Source: Sipunculus nudus | Taxonomy: Eukaryota > Annelida > Sipuncula > Golfingiida > Sipunculidae | DNA length: 64,000 nt | Assembly: GCA_026874595.1 (NCBI GenBank) | Contig: CM049314.1 | Location: 13,322,729 to 13,386,728, forward strand | Direction: 5' to 3' | Shown here: one piece after another, positions 37,793 to 50,664 of the stretch | How the letters are laid out: each line of letters opens with the position of its first letter | Position numbering within the stretch: the stretch's first letter is position 1 | Position numbers and translations under genes: made by a program | Notes under the pieces: generated by a model | Database searches by the model: none | Told to the model about the DNA's origin: nothing | The model's input: the letters and a program-made list of their open reading frames with translations, nothing else

Positions 37793-38304
37793 CTACAATG
37801 AAAAAATAAGTATATCAGACACGAGTAGTTATTTCTGGAGTCACTTTACTGTATTATAATTGATGTTCATCTCTACTTTTTATTGATAATGGATACTTTT
37901 AAAGAATAAAAATGGTAAAGAAAATGGATATTTACCATGATAACGTCACCAGTATACAAGCAAAGAATGAACCATGGAGCTCCAGATAAGCATTCCATAA
38001 AACCTTTTTTTTTTTATGTTATTAAACTATTAAACATTGCCTTGGTGGATAGTTTGTCCAACCACTGCACGTAAAATGGTCTTCACTACTTTGACAATTA
38101 TAGTTGAAAACGTAATGCGATTTACAAACATTTCATGCTAATGCAATGGATTATAGCAATCTATATTTATTGTACATTCACATGAATCCACTTTTGCAAC
38201 AGTTCGCAATCGCCTGGCGATCTAAGGCAACCTCCCCTGATGCCTCCGACAGCGCGATAAGGGGAAATCAGCTTTAAATGAACGACTTTTTAATGAATCT
38301 CTTC
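37793..38304. other. Short intergenic region
   Basis: No feature is seen. The receptor homology of the next pseudogene begins abruptly at about 38,305. Confidence 0.5.
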
Positions 38305-38775
38305 CGTTTAGTGGACTCAGAATATTTTAAACACCTATCTGGAATGGTGTACCTCATACTGCAGGAAAACAAGATTAAGAAAAATCACGAAAACTTCATC
38401 TTGGCCCAATAGGTTGCAATGGATAGACTTGCGAAACAACCGCATTAGATATCCAGTATATGTGGATCAGTTGCCAACTATCTCTTGCTTGACACTGACC
38501 GGGAACCCTTTTAACTGTGAATGCAGTACTCATTGGTTTGTAGAGTTCCTGGAGAGAGGTGTAAGCACTAAGTGGACATGTGCATCTCCGAGCCAAATAT
38601 CAGCTTTGTGTAGTATGATTCAGGTAAGGTACCACAACCTGCCGGGCGCAAATGTCCCTGTTCCGAAAGATATTAATCAAATTCGCTCTGAATTAGCTGA
38701 TTGGTATTTTAATTTAACATCATGTACAACTGTTGATATTTCGTGGGAGATAAAGGATACTAACGTCGAAGGTCT

Positions 38776-38789
38776 ATCAGAAACATATG
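38776..38789. repeat. LINE target-site duplication, left
   Basis: ATCAGAAACATATG, identical to 40,620-40,633. The uninterrupted relative near 1,087-1,101 has a single similar copy. Confidence 0.9.
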
Positions 38790-40619
38790 ATGTCAGGACG
38801 TCGTGAAACTTCTAGTCGCATTTAAGAATAAACATGGAATTGATGTCCTTAATATGCCGGGGTTCTTACTTGGAGAGGCCGCGGTCATCTTAGCGCCATC
38901 GCTGACACATATTCTTAACTTATCACTCAGTACAGGAATAGTTCCTCCTGACTGGAAGTGTGCAAGGGTGGTACCCATTTATAAGGGTAAAGGGAAACTT
39001 TCTGATACTAACAATTACCGGCCAATTTCGATCACCAGCCATGTGATTAAAATCTTAGAGAAGCACATAAAAAGTCATCTCCTTAATTACTTAAACCACA
39101 AACGCTTGATATCTCCTGAACAAACTGCCTTTCTTGCAAACAACTCTACCCAAATTGCATTACATAGAATAGTTGATAATTGGCTGACAGTTATGAACTG
39201 CGGACGTGTAAACTGCATATGCTTTCTCGACCTTAAAAAAGGTTTTGATTCCCTAAATCACGATATATTATTTGGTAAATTAAGATAGTATGGCGTAAAT
39301 GGAAATTCGCACACCTGGTTTTATAATTATTTATACGACCGAAAGCAGTTTGTCTGCTTCAATAACTATAATTCTGAGGTGAAAACCATCGATACAGGTG
39401 TACCACAAGGCACTGTACTTGGACCCATTCTTTTCTTACTATATCTTAATGACTTGCCCGATAATGTAACAGACGCAAAATGCTCGATTTATGCTGACGA
39501 CATCACGCTATACGCAGACGGCATCGATCGCGAATCAGCACAACATAAGTTACAGGCTGCTGTAGACCAAGTTACTAAATGGCTTAAAAAAAACAAACTA
39601 ATTGCAAACGCCACAAAATCAGCTACTATGCTTGTGAGTTCCAAGCAACGCAAACAATCAAATTCATTACAAATAATTATCGATAAAGATATTGTTCCGA
39701 ATGTCGATGAATTTTCTCACCTTGGCTTGATCATTGACGCCCATCTCACATGGAAATCTCACACTTCTACCGTTTTTAAAAAGCTATGTTGCAAAATTGG
39801 ACTTTTACATCGGCTCAGCAAATTTCTACCACAGAAGATTTTAGTCACTATATATCACGCCTTTGTTCAACCCTCAATAGATTATAGCTTAATAGTATGG
39901 GGCAGCTGTCCCAGCACATTCCGTGCCGCAATCCAACGAATGCAGTGTCGTGCGGCTAGGATAATAACAAAAAATTATGACCCAACACAAAGAAGTCTAG
40001 ATTTAGTGAAAGAAATAGGCTTAATGACAATTGAACAGCGATAATTGTACCTCCTATCTATTTTAACCTATAAATGCATAAATGATTTAGCCCCTTCATA
40101 TTTATGTAAGAATTTTCATATGGCGAAGGGCATTCATAATTATTCGACGCGGTTAACCGAAAACAAAAACTGTATCCTTCCGAAACCGCGTATTGAAGCC
40201 TTCAAGGCTACCTCTTTTTATGCAGGCAGTACTCTATGGAACTCCCTTCCTCGACAAATTAAGTTTGCTTCTAATTTGCAGCATTTTAAAAAATTATCAC
40301 GTTCGTACTTCTCCGATTTTACAATGATGTCATAATCTTATCACAGCACGAAATTGTTTTAGATGTAATCGTTGCTCTCACCGCTGTTAGTACCGTCCCT
40401 TTTATTAATTTTATGATACTATCATTCCTTTGTAATGATTTTACAGTCTCATTATGTCTTTTATATTTCGCATTGTACGTGTACTTTTATGTATTTTTAT
40501 TATCATGTTCCATTGTTTATAATATCTTGTATATCTTGGAAGAGGGCCCTGCTTATAACAGAATTCTTATTCTGGTACAGGCCACCCTTCACAATATTAT
40601 AATAAATAATAAATAAATA
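38790..40619 (+). mobile_element. 5'-truncated LINE (CR1/Jockey group)
   Basis: A non-LTR retrotransposon of about 1.83 kb sits between perfect 14-bp target duplications. It starts within the N-terminal part of the reverse transcriptase, so the endonuclease and ORF1 are lost, as is usual for 5' truncation. The 3' end is a short AATAAAT-type repeat tail (about 40,600-40,619) rather than poly-A. The insertion postdates the receptor copy that it splits. Confidence 0.9.
38803..40335 (+). pseudogene. LINE reverse transcriptase (two in-frame stops)
   Basis: The frame contains the standard RT blocks: N-Y-R-P-I-S, the F-L-D-L-K-K-G-F-D-S-L-N block, GVPQGTVLGPILFLLYLND and the catalytic Y-A-D-D (39,490-39,501). 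The thumb-like end is followed by a C-terminal region including TLWNSLPRQIK. The whole stretch stays in one frame, broken only by TAG at 39,286-39,288 and TAA at 40,042-40,044. With so few lesions the copy looks fairly young. The first residues are already inside the RT domain. Clade assignment beyond the CR1/L2/Jockey group needs a tree. Confidence 0.9.
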
Positions 40620-40633
40620 ATCAGAAACATATG
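40620..40633. repeat. LINE target-site duplication, right
   Basis: ATCAGAAACATATG, after which the receptor pseudogene resumes (CTGAAGTGGAAGG). Confidence 0.9.
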
Positions 40634-40965
40634 CTGAAGTGGAAGGACAAGGAGGTATTAAATATTCCTCTGAATCTTTAACAGTACCAACGCCCGGAAG
40701 GTACATTTATGTGGAAGGGAAACATCCAGCAAAGTATGTTGAAACTGGTGGAACTGTAAATTACTGACAGCGCCCATGGCTTAACAGTCATCCTCTATTT
40801 GCATTTAGTATGGTTATACTGGGTTTAGCTGTTTTGTTTTCAGCCTGCAGTTGTGTTATTTTGATATGCGAAACAATTGATTTGCGCGACAGGGATAGGA
40901 ATGCTGATAATGATACACGCCTCAAGAGGTCTGGTGAAGAACCGATCTATGAAGTCGTTTCATGA

Positions 40966-42526
40966 AGGAACTCCTGAAGAAATTGTTTCCTGAAGCGTGT
41001 TAATTTTGTTTAGTTTTTTATATTTGCATCGATTATGAAATCAAACTGACCCCATGTAAGGAAGTGTGAGATACTCATAGGAATATATGTTCATATAATT
41101 GACATTTCTTTTAGTCAGTGTATTTAATTTACCGGATATGTCTGTGATTTATTACTAGGGCATTTCTATAATATGACTTCATTAAAAGTATATAAAAAGA
41201 CAAAGAAATATGGTTGTCAATTATATACAAGCAGATAACATGAAAATTGATAGATCAGTCCTTCAAGAAAGAAGGGAACCCTCTTCTAGTAAAAAAAAGT
41301 AGACAATTATGAAAAATCAGACCGATATCACCAATGTTAGTAAGATTGTTTTTCTTACTGGCTGGAATTCAATCAAAACTGGTTTACATTTGAATGAACC
41401 ACATTGCCTTGAACCTCGATTATACAATTAATATGATGAGACATAGTTCAGGTGCGGTCTTCTACATTAATTCCCATGTAAAACTGCAGTGCCCCGTCCG
41501 TTTAAATGGGAAAAGATGAAACTTTAAAGGTTTTCTGAAAGAGAAACACTTAAATATTTGCTCAGCCGCCGTTCTGACTATAACTGATTTGGTGATTATT
41601 GACATTATTCATCTTTCCTATTACTAAATCCAGGCAAAGAAACAGCATAACATTTTTATGATGGACATTAATCAGTGACTGGATTATAATTAAACAACGA
41701 GGAGCAGCAGGGAAAGTAAAATATAAGTTAACTGATTGGGAGTGAAGCAATCCTTGTTTTCTGACACTTACAAGGAATGCTTAACGATCCACATTACACT
41801 ACGAGCTGTGTAGTATGCCAAACTATAATTTTCCGATTGCATAAGTTGTAGGTAAAACCTATATAAAAATGCACGCGCAAATTATTAATATTTACCAGTA
41901 TACCCTATTTTGACGGATGAGCTATCAACATAAGATAACATAGGATACATGGCGAGCTTATATAATGTATTAAAATTGGTACAGGAATAGTATATGAAAA
42001 CTGTATGATGGCTGACAAATACATCTTCTAAACCATCTTCCCTAAGTTTGTCGGCAGTGAGTAACACAAAGTATACAGAGATAGTGAACTTTGCTTTGAG
42101 AAAGGAGGCATCCCTCGTGGTCAATGAAAATTTAACAAAAGCTCATGTTATGGTTGATTATCCCAAATTATAGAAAAGAACTCATGTATTGGCAGATTAT
42201 CCATGTCAACGACTTTTAAATATAACATATAGATGTTTTCATTGTCATATTTGGATAATTACAAAGGCCCATCTGGTTTCGAAAAGCAATAAACAGAATT
42301 GTACGAGGATGAAAATCCTCATCTTGCTGTTAAAATCATCATCCAACTGTTAAACACATTATGGCTGCATGTATAGTTAATAAAACAGCTTTCTGTTCTC
42401 TCCATGTCTTATTAACGACGAGCACATACGACCCACAATATAAAGCGCACTCAACGTAAATCGAGTAAGACTATAAAGTCTTATCAGAAAATGCTTTCAT
42501 TGATATCTTTATTTGTAAGTATATGT

Positions 42527-42599
<73 letters not shown>

Positions 42600-44608
42600 T
42601 GTGTGTATATAAGGACACTGATTCGCGCATAAATATTTTACGTGTTGTTGCCAAACATATATGTCACGGACTATTTTATAATACTGAGACGGTTAAGAAC
42701 GTTTTCAACATATACCTGTCATCTGGTGCTGTTGAGAGGTCAGCTTATTAGTTTAGTCTCTGGAATGGCCATGGTTGTCGTTGTCTCGCTTAAGTCGTTA
42801 TATACCTATTTGTATATATTTATAAAGTGTATGCTTGAATAGATATGTGTATGCGCATGTGTATATAGATGTATGTATGTGTGTGTACATATATATATGT
42901 GTGTATATACATATGTACACGTATGTGTTTCTATATTTTTATGTTATTTGTGTATGTTTATTATGTGTATGTATATTGACTTATACAAGTTATCTATATT
43001 TTTCACACGCATGTATCATGTTCAGTGCATGTATATGAACCATGTTTATGCAATTAAACATCTATTTGGCTGTCATTAGTTTAACATGTATTATAATAAT
43101 AATTAATAAAGCCGCTATTACTACTTTAAAAAAAGTTTCTCGCGTAGTAAATGACTCGCTCTGTCAAATGCTCATGCAATTCTCAGGATATAACTTTTCG
43201 AAATGTAACGACAAGGATTACAATGGCTCATTGAAAACAATTTTTCATAACATTCCCATTTATGATATTGTCATTAGCTTTAACCGTCTCACACCTTTTT
43301 TTCCATTGTAATATTTGTATTGTTTTCTGCAAATAAGATCACTATCTAAACCACTAACAGCCCGGTAATTCCATTCTTATATGTTTAATTGTTTATGCTT
43401 GTCCAACAAATTAACACAATAGGACAATTCATATTTTCTGCGAAACAGATACAGAAACGGCAGATTAAATAAATAATTGCTTGGCAATGGTTCAACCCAC
43501 TGATACATCAGATGTTAACATAACATAACTCGATGACTGTATTATATAGTCTGTACAAACAAGGAAGGGTGTAATAATTTTTATGAGATTAGCAACGAAA
43601 AGTTGTTCCATTTGTATAAAAGCAGTATTTGGTGATTTGATTATTAGTGAGGAAATAATAGAATGAAAGCGTCTCCATAGCATATGATATTTGTATTGAT
43701 ATGGAGAACTGTTTATAAAATACCAGAAGAACAAAAGCCAGATAACAGAGGGTTCTTTGTATTGAGCGGGGAGTTCCTATTGGATATGAAAAGTAAGAAT
43801 CAGGGATAGGTCTAGAATATGAAACACTTACAGACAACCTAAGAATAAGACACTTTCTCCATTGGCTTATCTTGTATCATTCCAACCGAAATGTTTGAAT
43901 GAGGTTACTACTGATAATTCCATGTCATTATCAATAATGAATCCTAAAAGGAACACTCGCTGACAACCGAATAAGGAGAACAATTCTTCATTTTACATTT
44001 ATAAACCCACAGGTTTACGAAAGGCAAATAATCTTTTTTTTTCTTTACTCTTGCCATAAGGATGTATGACTCATAATTGTTATAGTTGTCTGCAAAACAG
44101 TTCATTTTAATTTTTTTACAAAAGACAAAGAGCCCATTTAATAGCAGATAAGCAAAAACCATTGGCGTGTATTATGCTTACATTCTTGGTTATAATGCCA
44201 TCGTATGATTCATCGTCATAAGTCTTCATAATTTGATAATTTTGATCACTATGTTTTTTTTTAATGTGATAACCATGGTGCACGAGGAAGAAGACCTAAA
44301 GTTAATTGCAAATCATCAAACAACCTCCTTTATTTCAGCTAGCAATTGTCAAACAAACATGTTTCAGTCGATATCTGAATCAGGATTATACATTAATTAA
44401 ATGATAAACCAGAATAGATCTGGAGGGAGCATATTATGTAGCGCCTACCCGCTTAAGATGAGACAAATGTCCAAGTAGCAGTTAATCAAGCGTATATACA
44501 CACACACACATATATATATATAAAACATTCTATAAATAATTCCCACGGCATGTGATACATGATACCCAAGCATATGTCTCGGCCTCTTGAGCATTAACCT
44601 CCCACCTA
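40966..44608. repeat. Duplicated intergenic block, third unit
   Basis: Paralogous to 1,439-5,100 and in part to 22,760-25,740. It contains a (TA)n tract at 42,531-42,596 and a (CA)(TA) tract at 44,500-44,522. No gene is seen; open frames in the TG/TA-rich part near 42,835-43,080 are low-complexity. Confidence 0.65.
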
Positions 44609-44616
44609 ATAATAAC
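44609..44616. repeat. 8-bp target duplication of the 13-kb element, left
   Basis: ATAATAAC, matched by ATAATGAC at 57,797-57,804 with one difference. The uninserted relative at about 5,098-5,105 has a single ATAATAAC. Confidence 0.8.
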
Positions 44617-44647
44617 CATAGACATAGAAAGAGATGGACTGCCAACT
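44617..44647 (+). repeat. Left terminal inverted repeat
   Basis: Begins CATAGACATAGAAAGAGATG and ends with GGACTGCCAACT-type sequence. The only difference from the right end is G instead of A at position 15. Confidence 0.95.
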
Positions 44648-44793
44648 GCGAGATCTCGCGCGTGATATGTCGTTAATGATGTTCCGTTCGCGAGATTTGC
44701 GCGAGAAGAGGGGTGCGTAACTTCCGGTATGTCGGCTGTTGTAAACAAGAACACGTTTTGGCTGAAGCGGCAGGCCTGACTTCGATAGATATT
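44648..44793 (+). promoter_or_regulatory. Left subterminal region, likely promoter
   Basis: A CpG-rich region. It starts with a 12-bp palindrome GCGAGATCTCGC (44,648-44,659), then has AGAGGGG (44,707-44,713) and ACTTCCGG (44,720-44,727), the core of an ETS/GABP-type site. The start codon of the left gene follows 67 bp later. The same two motifs occur in the same order and spacing inward from the right end. Confidence 0.55.
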
Positions 44794-47700
44794 ATGGATA
44801 ACGCCGCAAACGATATACAGCAAATGTTAGAGGTGAGTAATTGTGTATGAGTTAAATGAAGAAATAATGTTCTTTTAAATGAGCAATTTTTTCTTAGCAT
44901 CACAAATGAGCGTTAAGGACGCCCGGACTGATTAATTTGAGTTCCGGTTTGTTAACATGTAGATCTAGCTATCTGTGGATAAAATTTGGAGAATTTGTCG
45001 CGAGCTGGAGAATTTTCTGAGAGTTTCTAAAGATCATTTATGCACTGATGTTTAAAAATCATTATTAAAACCTGCTAAATTTAATCATATCACTATTCAT
45101 ATTATTTTAAAATGTTAAAACACTAATTGTGGCCGGGAATACACACAATGCGCCGGATCAGTGCCGCTGACAAAATGACACCTTGACCTGGTTGACATAT
45201 CACATTGTCATTGCATTATTATAATTGACTCGAGCCACAGGCTTCTGCCTTATTATTTTTTTATGGAGCATGTAAATACATTGGACTTCACAGCACTTGA
45301 CTAAGTCTGACACATTGTTGCGTGCCTGTCACGGTGAGCAGGCACGATTGTTTCAGCCAGCTTTGCATGTGTTAGATCTACATGTTCACTCCATACTAAA
45401 TTGCCCATCTAGCTGAAAAAAAAAACATTTGCATGCACCTCCCATGCTGAAACTGTCTGGTGTGTACCAGTGGTATATATATATATGTAAAATCACGTCG
45501 TCAGAATAATTTTATGGTGTCATTTAACAACAAATGTGAATTCAGATATTTTATTGGTTTGAATTAGGGACTCGATTTAGAAGACTTTGGATTTGAAGAG
45601 GACGGGGGAAACGAAACCGTTGTCCAGCATTGTTCTGGGAGTGTTATGACAGTAAGTTTATTTATATTTTTATTCAGTGTATCAGTAGACATATTATTTA
45701 TCAGTAATAATATCCCAAGCACATTGTCCCTGTCATATTTGATGAAATAGATATTGGCTGTTGCTTTATTAAAATTTTTACTACCCGGGACCTTATATAT
45801 GAGCCTGATCGCCTGAAATGGTTTTATTGTAAAAATAATGATTAATTTGGTGTATCAATATCCAAGCAGTAAAAGGGTTCAACGGTTTAATCAATTTTTC
45901 ATTGCTAGTAATTATAATTTGTTTATTTGAACATTGCTTGGAGAAAAAGATAAATTATGAAGATAATTTTGTTTAAGATATCCAAATGTGAAGAGAGGAT
46001 TCAACAGCTGTTAGTAGAGGTTGGGGATAACTTCTTCTTCACAAGGGAGAGCAAAATATTGCAAAATGATCTAGAAAAGTGTAAGTAAAATTTAAAAAAA
46101 TGATAAATATAACCCAAAATTATATTAAATAAAAGGACCCTACAAAGCTCTCGCATATTTCCATAACAGTTTGTTCTGAGTTAATTTTTTTTGTAGGGCT
46201 AACTATGAAATTAACAATATCCTTGTTGGCTAGTGGCCACTATTTTATATATCGGTCCTAGAAATACCAAGCTAAATAAGATCATGATCATTACATGGCC
46301 TTTATTTAACAAAGTAAACTAGAATGGTAAAAATAGCCATAACAAACTCATTTTATATTTTCATATTGGTTAATAAACCCTGGTCCAGGGCGCTTGTTGC
46401 ACCTGTCCATATAACTAGGTGCTGTGTTATATAAGTGCAATCTTTATATCAAACAATACAAGAAACCGAATACCATCAGAGGGTTTGATGTTTAAAAATG
46501 TTGTTGTCTTTATTACTTGGCACCTATTATCAAGACCATGACTTACTGTTACGTAGTGTTATGTTTGCAAAGCCTCACCTGGCTATCTACCTCATCTCCT
46601 TTCCTGTATGTGAAATTAGATACTGCAGTTATATACTAGTATATTGTGGTAAAATTAAAAATGAAACTAATTAATTTTCAGTTTTCAATCCTTGTTTTCC
46701 ATTTAAATTATTTGTTTATATATATTGCTCGATTCCAGCATTAGTGTCATCAATGAGAAAATTATAGGTTTACATTTATTATGTATATACACCCAAGTTT
46801 AAGACAGTGTATCTTACCATTAACTAAACATTTCACAAAATGTTATATCGAAAATTAAATCACCAATCAAATGTTGAATAATTTAAAAATCTTAAATAAA
46901 TTGTTTGCACAATATAGCACACTAAATACAATCAGGTCCTGTTAAGCAGGGAGTAAACCCAGAACTGAAATTTTCACAACTCTTACATGAAGATTTTACC
47001 GAGCATGGATTTCATCCATTGACAGTATGAACTGAACACAGGCCATAAATCTTGCTTTCATGTCATAGGCCGGTGTTTCTATAAAATTAAAATATATATT
47101 ATTCATATGACCAGTCTGTGAAGTCCCTACAGCTTGTTAAAATTAAAATTCTTTCTTTCCTGTCCAGCAAAACAAAGAATTCAGTAATTTATTAAGCTAA
47201 TTTAGCCTATAAAAGCAAACCATGAAATATTAACTATACATACAGTTAGGTTTATATGTTCTATTAAAAAATTCCATTGACAAGACTATCACTTTTTTCA
47301 AGTGCCAAGTTCGCCAAAGTCCTCAGATCACAGCTGGAGGCATGCATCGTAAGGAAGTCCAATGTAAAAGGCATCAATCAAGAGGCTTCTCAGTCTTCGT
47401 ATTTTAAATTACTATCCACTGGAATGCCAGAATTGACTCCTATAACAGGCAATCACCAGCTGACAATGTGGCAATGTATTAATTTGTTTTCAAAATATCT
47501 TTGTGCAGATGTCTCAGCCACTTGTTTCAACTTCAGTTTCTGGTATTTCATTACTTTCTGAGGCAGAAGCTGATGTTTCCCATTATATTGGTGGCTTTGT
47601 TGTTAGCAAGCTAATTCAAAGAAGCAAGAATGATAAATACCAGCAGGTTGTACAAGCTTTTGTCAATCATAATGCTGCCAAGTCAAGGGGCAAACTGTCA

Positions 47701-48058
47701 AATGTAACAATGGATGGTAAGACCATGTTCCGTGAATTGGAAATTGTGTTCAGAAACTTGTTTCCTTCTTATGTTTTTAACATTCAGTTCACACATTACA
47801 GAGATTCAAATCAGACCATTCAGAATTGTTTTCATAACACAACCGATTCATTTCCAGGGGATTTCAAAGACCAGTTGTTCATTTGATATCATCAGTTTAT
47901 ATTTTAAAGTCAGTGTACATCAGAAATGTAAGGTTTTATTTGAACATGTCAGGAGCAAAAAGCGCAAAGAAAGAGCACTTAGGAGCAAACTATCAAAGTA
48001 CCTTTCAACCATCACAGTCATGGTGTATTTATTAAATGCAACATCTAGCCAAGTTTAG
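44794..48058 (+). pseudogene. Second transposon gene, unknown function, multi-exon
   Basis: Exon 1 (44,794-44,832) codes M-D-N-A-A-N-D-I-Q-Q-M-L-E and ends at a GTGAGT donor. Exon 2 (45,568-45,651) joins in phase and is acidic (GLDLEDFGFEEDGG), ending at GTAAGT. Exon 3 (45,978-46,080) has E-E-R-I-Q-Q-L-L and N-F-F-F-T-R-E-S-K-I-L-Q, ending at GTAAGT. Possible exons lie at about 46,950-47,027 and 47,284-47,357. The main later exon starts at 47,509 after TTTGTGCAG and codes AEADVSHYIGGFVVSKL, then FRELEIVFRNLFPSY. A shift near 47,885 leads to ISLYFKVSVHQKCK and a basic R-S-K-K-R-K-E-R-A-L-R-S-K-L. The last two blocks resemble the C-terminal region of large transposon-associated proteins as I remember them, which is not a firm identification. 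The shift is either a lesion or an unrecognised intron. Confidence 0.6.
46081..47276 (+). other. Intronic region of the left gene
   Basis: Mostly AT-rich without coding features. One stretch (46,950-47,027), between a TTAAGCAG acceptor and a GTATGA donor, codes P-E-L-K-F-S-Q-L-L-H-E-D-F-T-E-H-G-F and could be an exon, although its phase does not match exon 3. Confidence 0.3.
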
Positions 48059-50045
48059 CGAATCTGTGAGCTTATTCTGTGGTATTGATTTAACTGGTGT
48101 CTGTTGTCCATTGTCTGTACATTTATCTGTACTATCTCAAAACAGAAATTACCCGAGAGATAAGTGAGTTCTGTCAAGTTAGTTTAAAGGGGTTTGGGTT
48201 CTATGAATTTCAGCCAGTTCCAAGCAATTGTACATGCACTTTTTACAATGACAAACTTAAAATAATGCTGACAGCTTTTCAACTGTAATTTCATCCTGTG
48301 TCCTGAAACATGGTGTGCTTTTTTTACTTAAAAAATTGTTTCATCGTTTGTTGAAGACTGGTTTGAACCAGTTGCAAGTGTTCAGTCAATTCCAGTTTTA
48401 CTATTTTGCCCTCAACCATCAACTGTTGTGCTTTATGCATACAAATCTTCCTTCCTCTCTGCACAATTTTAACAACATTTGCAAGCATTTTCTTCTAAAT
48501 AAGATAACAGTTGTAAAAACAAGGCCATTATCTCATGCTTGTCATGTGAGCATCATGACCCATGAGTCATTTGGAAATTGCCTCGTTGGAGCAGTAAAGC
48601 ATTATTTTCCAGCCCTGACCATAGAAATTGTAAGCCTATTTTAATATGAGGGTAGGAATAGTCTTCTTTTGCAAAACTGTTTTTAACTTCTGTAACACCG
48701 CACATGTCCTTTTATTAAGTTTACTTAAACAAAATTTGCCAGGGTAATTGGTCCTTTAACAGTGAAATGATTGCTTGATACTTTGGTTAAAGCTAGTTGA
48801 TTTATTATATTAACAAACTCAGCTCCTTGGGTATATAAGCATAGCTGTACATACAACAGAAATAACTGGTACCATTTCCAGCTTATATGTAAGACTAAAA
48901 TATACATGTATTACGATTTTTTTCCTATAGTTATCTGTCATTATGATTAACATTTTGATAAAAAAAATCTCATGAATATGCAACTTGAAAAGAGCATTAT
49001 AGCCCAGCCAATCAGTATGTATAAACAGATTTAGCAACATGCAAAAGTTTTGTCTGTATCTATAACTAGCTTGATACATAAGGTTTTAAGGGTTTAAGGG
49101 TTTAAGCATGTGGTGTGTATGTATACAACATTATTTTTCATACAAAATAAGTAACATATATACATTCTGTTTTAATATTCACTGTGTACGAGAATAATGT
49201 ATACTGTTTTTACTATTCCACATCAGTGCTCCCTCTCACAGCTGTACAATTAAACACTGCAAATGCATGGTGTTAAGATATTGGTCCCCTATGTGAAGGT
49301 ATATGCTTATAGTAGTTATAGGAAAATGTAAACCTCAGTTATCCAAGTTAATGGCTTTGTTTCAGGCAGCCTTTAAATGTTCATTGGCTAATACAATGTA
49401 ATAAAGCAGAACTTTGAACATCTCATCAGAAACTTGGAGCTTCCTAACAAAGCATCCGCCAGTTATTTAGAGGGTCACAAATGCTAACCTCCTGTACCTG
49501 AAAGCCCTGTGAGATTCATAGTTTTGCTGTCTTTACTGTTTAACTTTAAAGCTATATATGTGTGATGTTCAGTAGAATAAACTATTTGTTAAAGTGTCAT
49601 GTACCTCCTACTTCAAGGCATCGGCTTAGTATAACAAAAGCGTAGTCATATGATATGTACTTTTTATGTACCTGGTAAATAATCATTTATCAGTTTTGGT
49701 ATTTTATGTTGGCACATGCCATTTAATTATTGAATCGTTAATAACATTTGACAGGTCTTGCATCCTATGATGCTAAAGTTAATTCGTTGGTGAATCATCA
49801 TACCTGATCATATTAATCAGCTTTGAATACCTTTCAATCTGAATTAAACAACATTAAAACATATGTACAGTTGATTTTACACTACTACTGGTATGCTTCA
49901 TTGACAGACAAGGCCAGGTCTTCAATACTACCTCTGTAATCGTCGGAAATATTTCAAACATGCATACAAGGGAGGAACAAGATGCATACATGCCAGGGAT
50001 ATTACTTTATGTACAGCTGGATTGTGCTACATGTAAGACAGACAT
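48059..50045. other. Spacer between convergent transposon genes
   Basis: AT-rich sequence without supported exons, probably the 3' untranslated regions and spacer of both genes. A short GGTTTAA triplet repeat at 49,081-49,105 is not a telomeric array. Confidence 0.4.
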
Positions 50046-50664
50046 TTAGCGGCGTTTCATTTTTTGAAGTGGTGTGTCGTCAATAGCAATTGGATTTTCT
50101 TGTCTCTTGCCCCTAATGTTACCCCTGGGCAAGATACAAAGTGCAAGGTTCCTCTGCACACTAATCTTGTTTTCTTGGTATCTGTAATGGATATAATGGT
50201 TCCAGGAACAGTCATTGTCAGAAAGTGAACATATAAATAAATGTTTTCATTGGCCAAACATAATACCAACTTGAAAGTTTGTTGGAATAAAATGAACTCA
50301 TTCATCATATTTTGATTTTTTTTATTGAAAAAATAAATTTAGAAATATAGTTACCGAGTTAATTTATAACTATATGTATGATATACGTCATGTGAGATAT
50401 TATAAATGCATCCTGTTTATCCATATTGTCTTTGAAGATAAAACTGAGTTAAAACCTAACTATCCACATATTTTTTGAAGACTGTAATAAGTATACATTT
50501 TCACTCTTACTAATATGTCCAAAGTTTTGGGTTTTCTGCCCTAACCCCAAGGCTCCTGTGTCTGCCTAAGTGTTGTTCAAGTGGGTCCTGGCAGAATCTG
50601 TGTGTCAGGACCATCTTTACACCTTTAGTTAGCAAGAACTGTGTCGCTTCTATTGCAGAATTGA
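50046..50664 (-). pseudogene. Transposase exons 10-11: C-terminal conserved block
   Basis: Exon 10 (50,664-50,511) codes V-N-S-A-I-E-A-T-Q-F-L-L, then LTHRFCQDPLEQHLGRHR and N-P-K-L. This is the strongly conserved QDPLE...G..R block of P-type transposases. Exon 11 (50,181-50,046) codes R-N-L-A-L-C, then G-N-I-R-G and a basic end P-L-Q-K-M-K-R-R before TAA. The join between them is out of phase by one base. Confidence 0.85.

Larger units (their letters stand above)
38305..40965 (+). pseudogene. LRR-Ig receptor pseudogene, copy H, split by a LINE
   Basis: The 5' part is missing; homology starts within an LRR (LVDSEYFKHL). From 38,414 one frame codes W-I-D-L-R-N-N-R-I-R-Y, an LRRCT (N-P-F-N-C-E-C-S-T-H-W, K-W-T-C-A), and the approach to the Ig domain (S-C-T-T-V-D-I-S-W-E). 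The LINE then interrupts. After it, E-V-E-G-P-G-G-I-K-Y-S-S continues the Ig region, which lacks both cysteines, followed by a membrane-like segment and the tail GEEPIYEVVS ending at TGA 40,963-40,965. The closest relative is the copy at 431-1,438. Confidence 0.8.

Noticed and set aside
49081-49105. Telomere-like GGGTTTAA repeats
   Set aside because: Only three units and not the TTAGGG type expected of animals.
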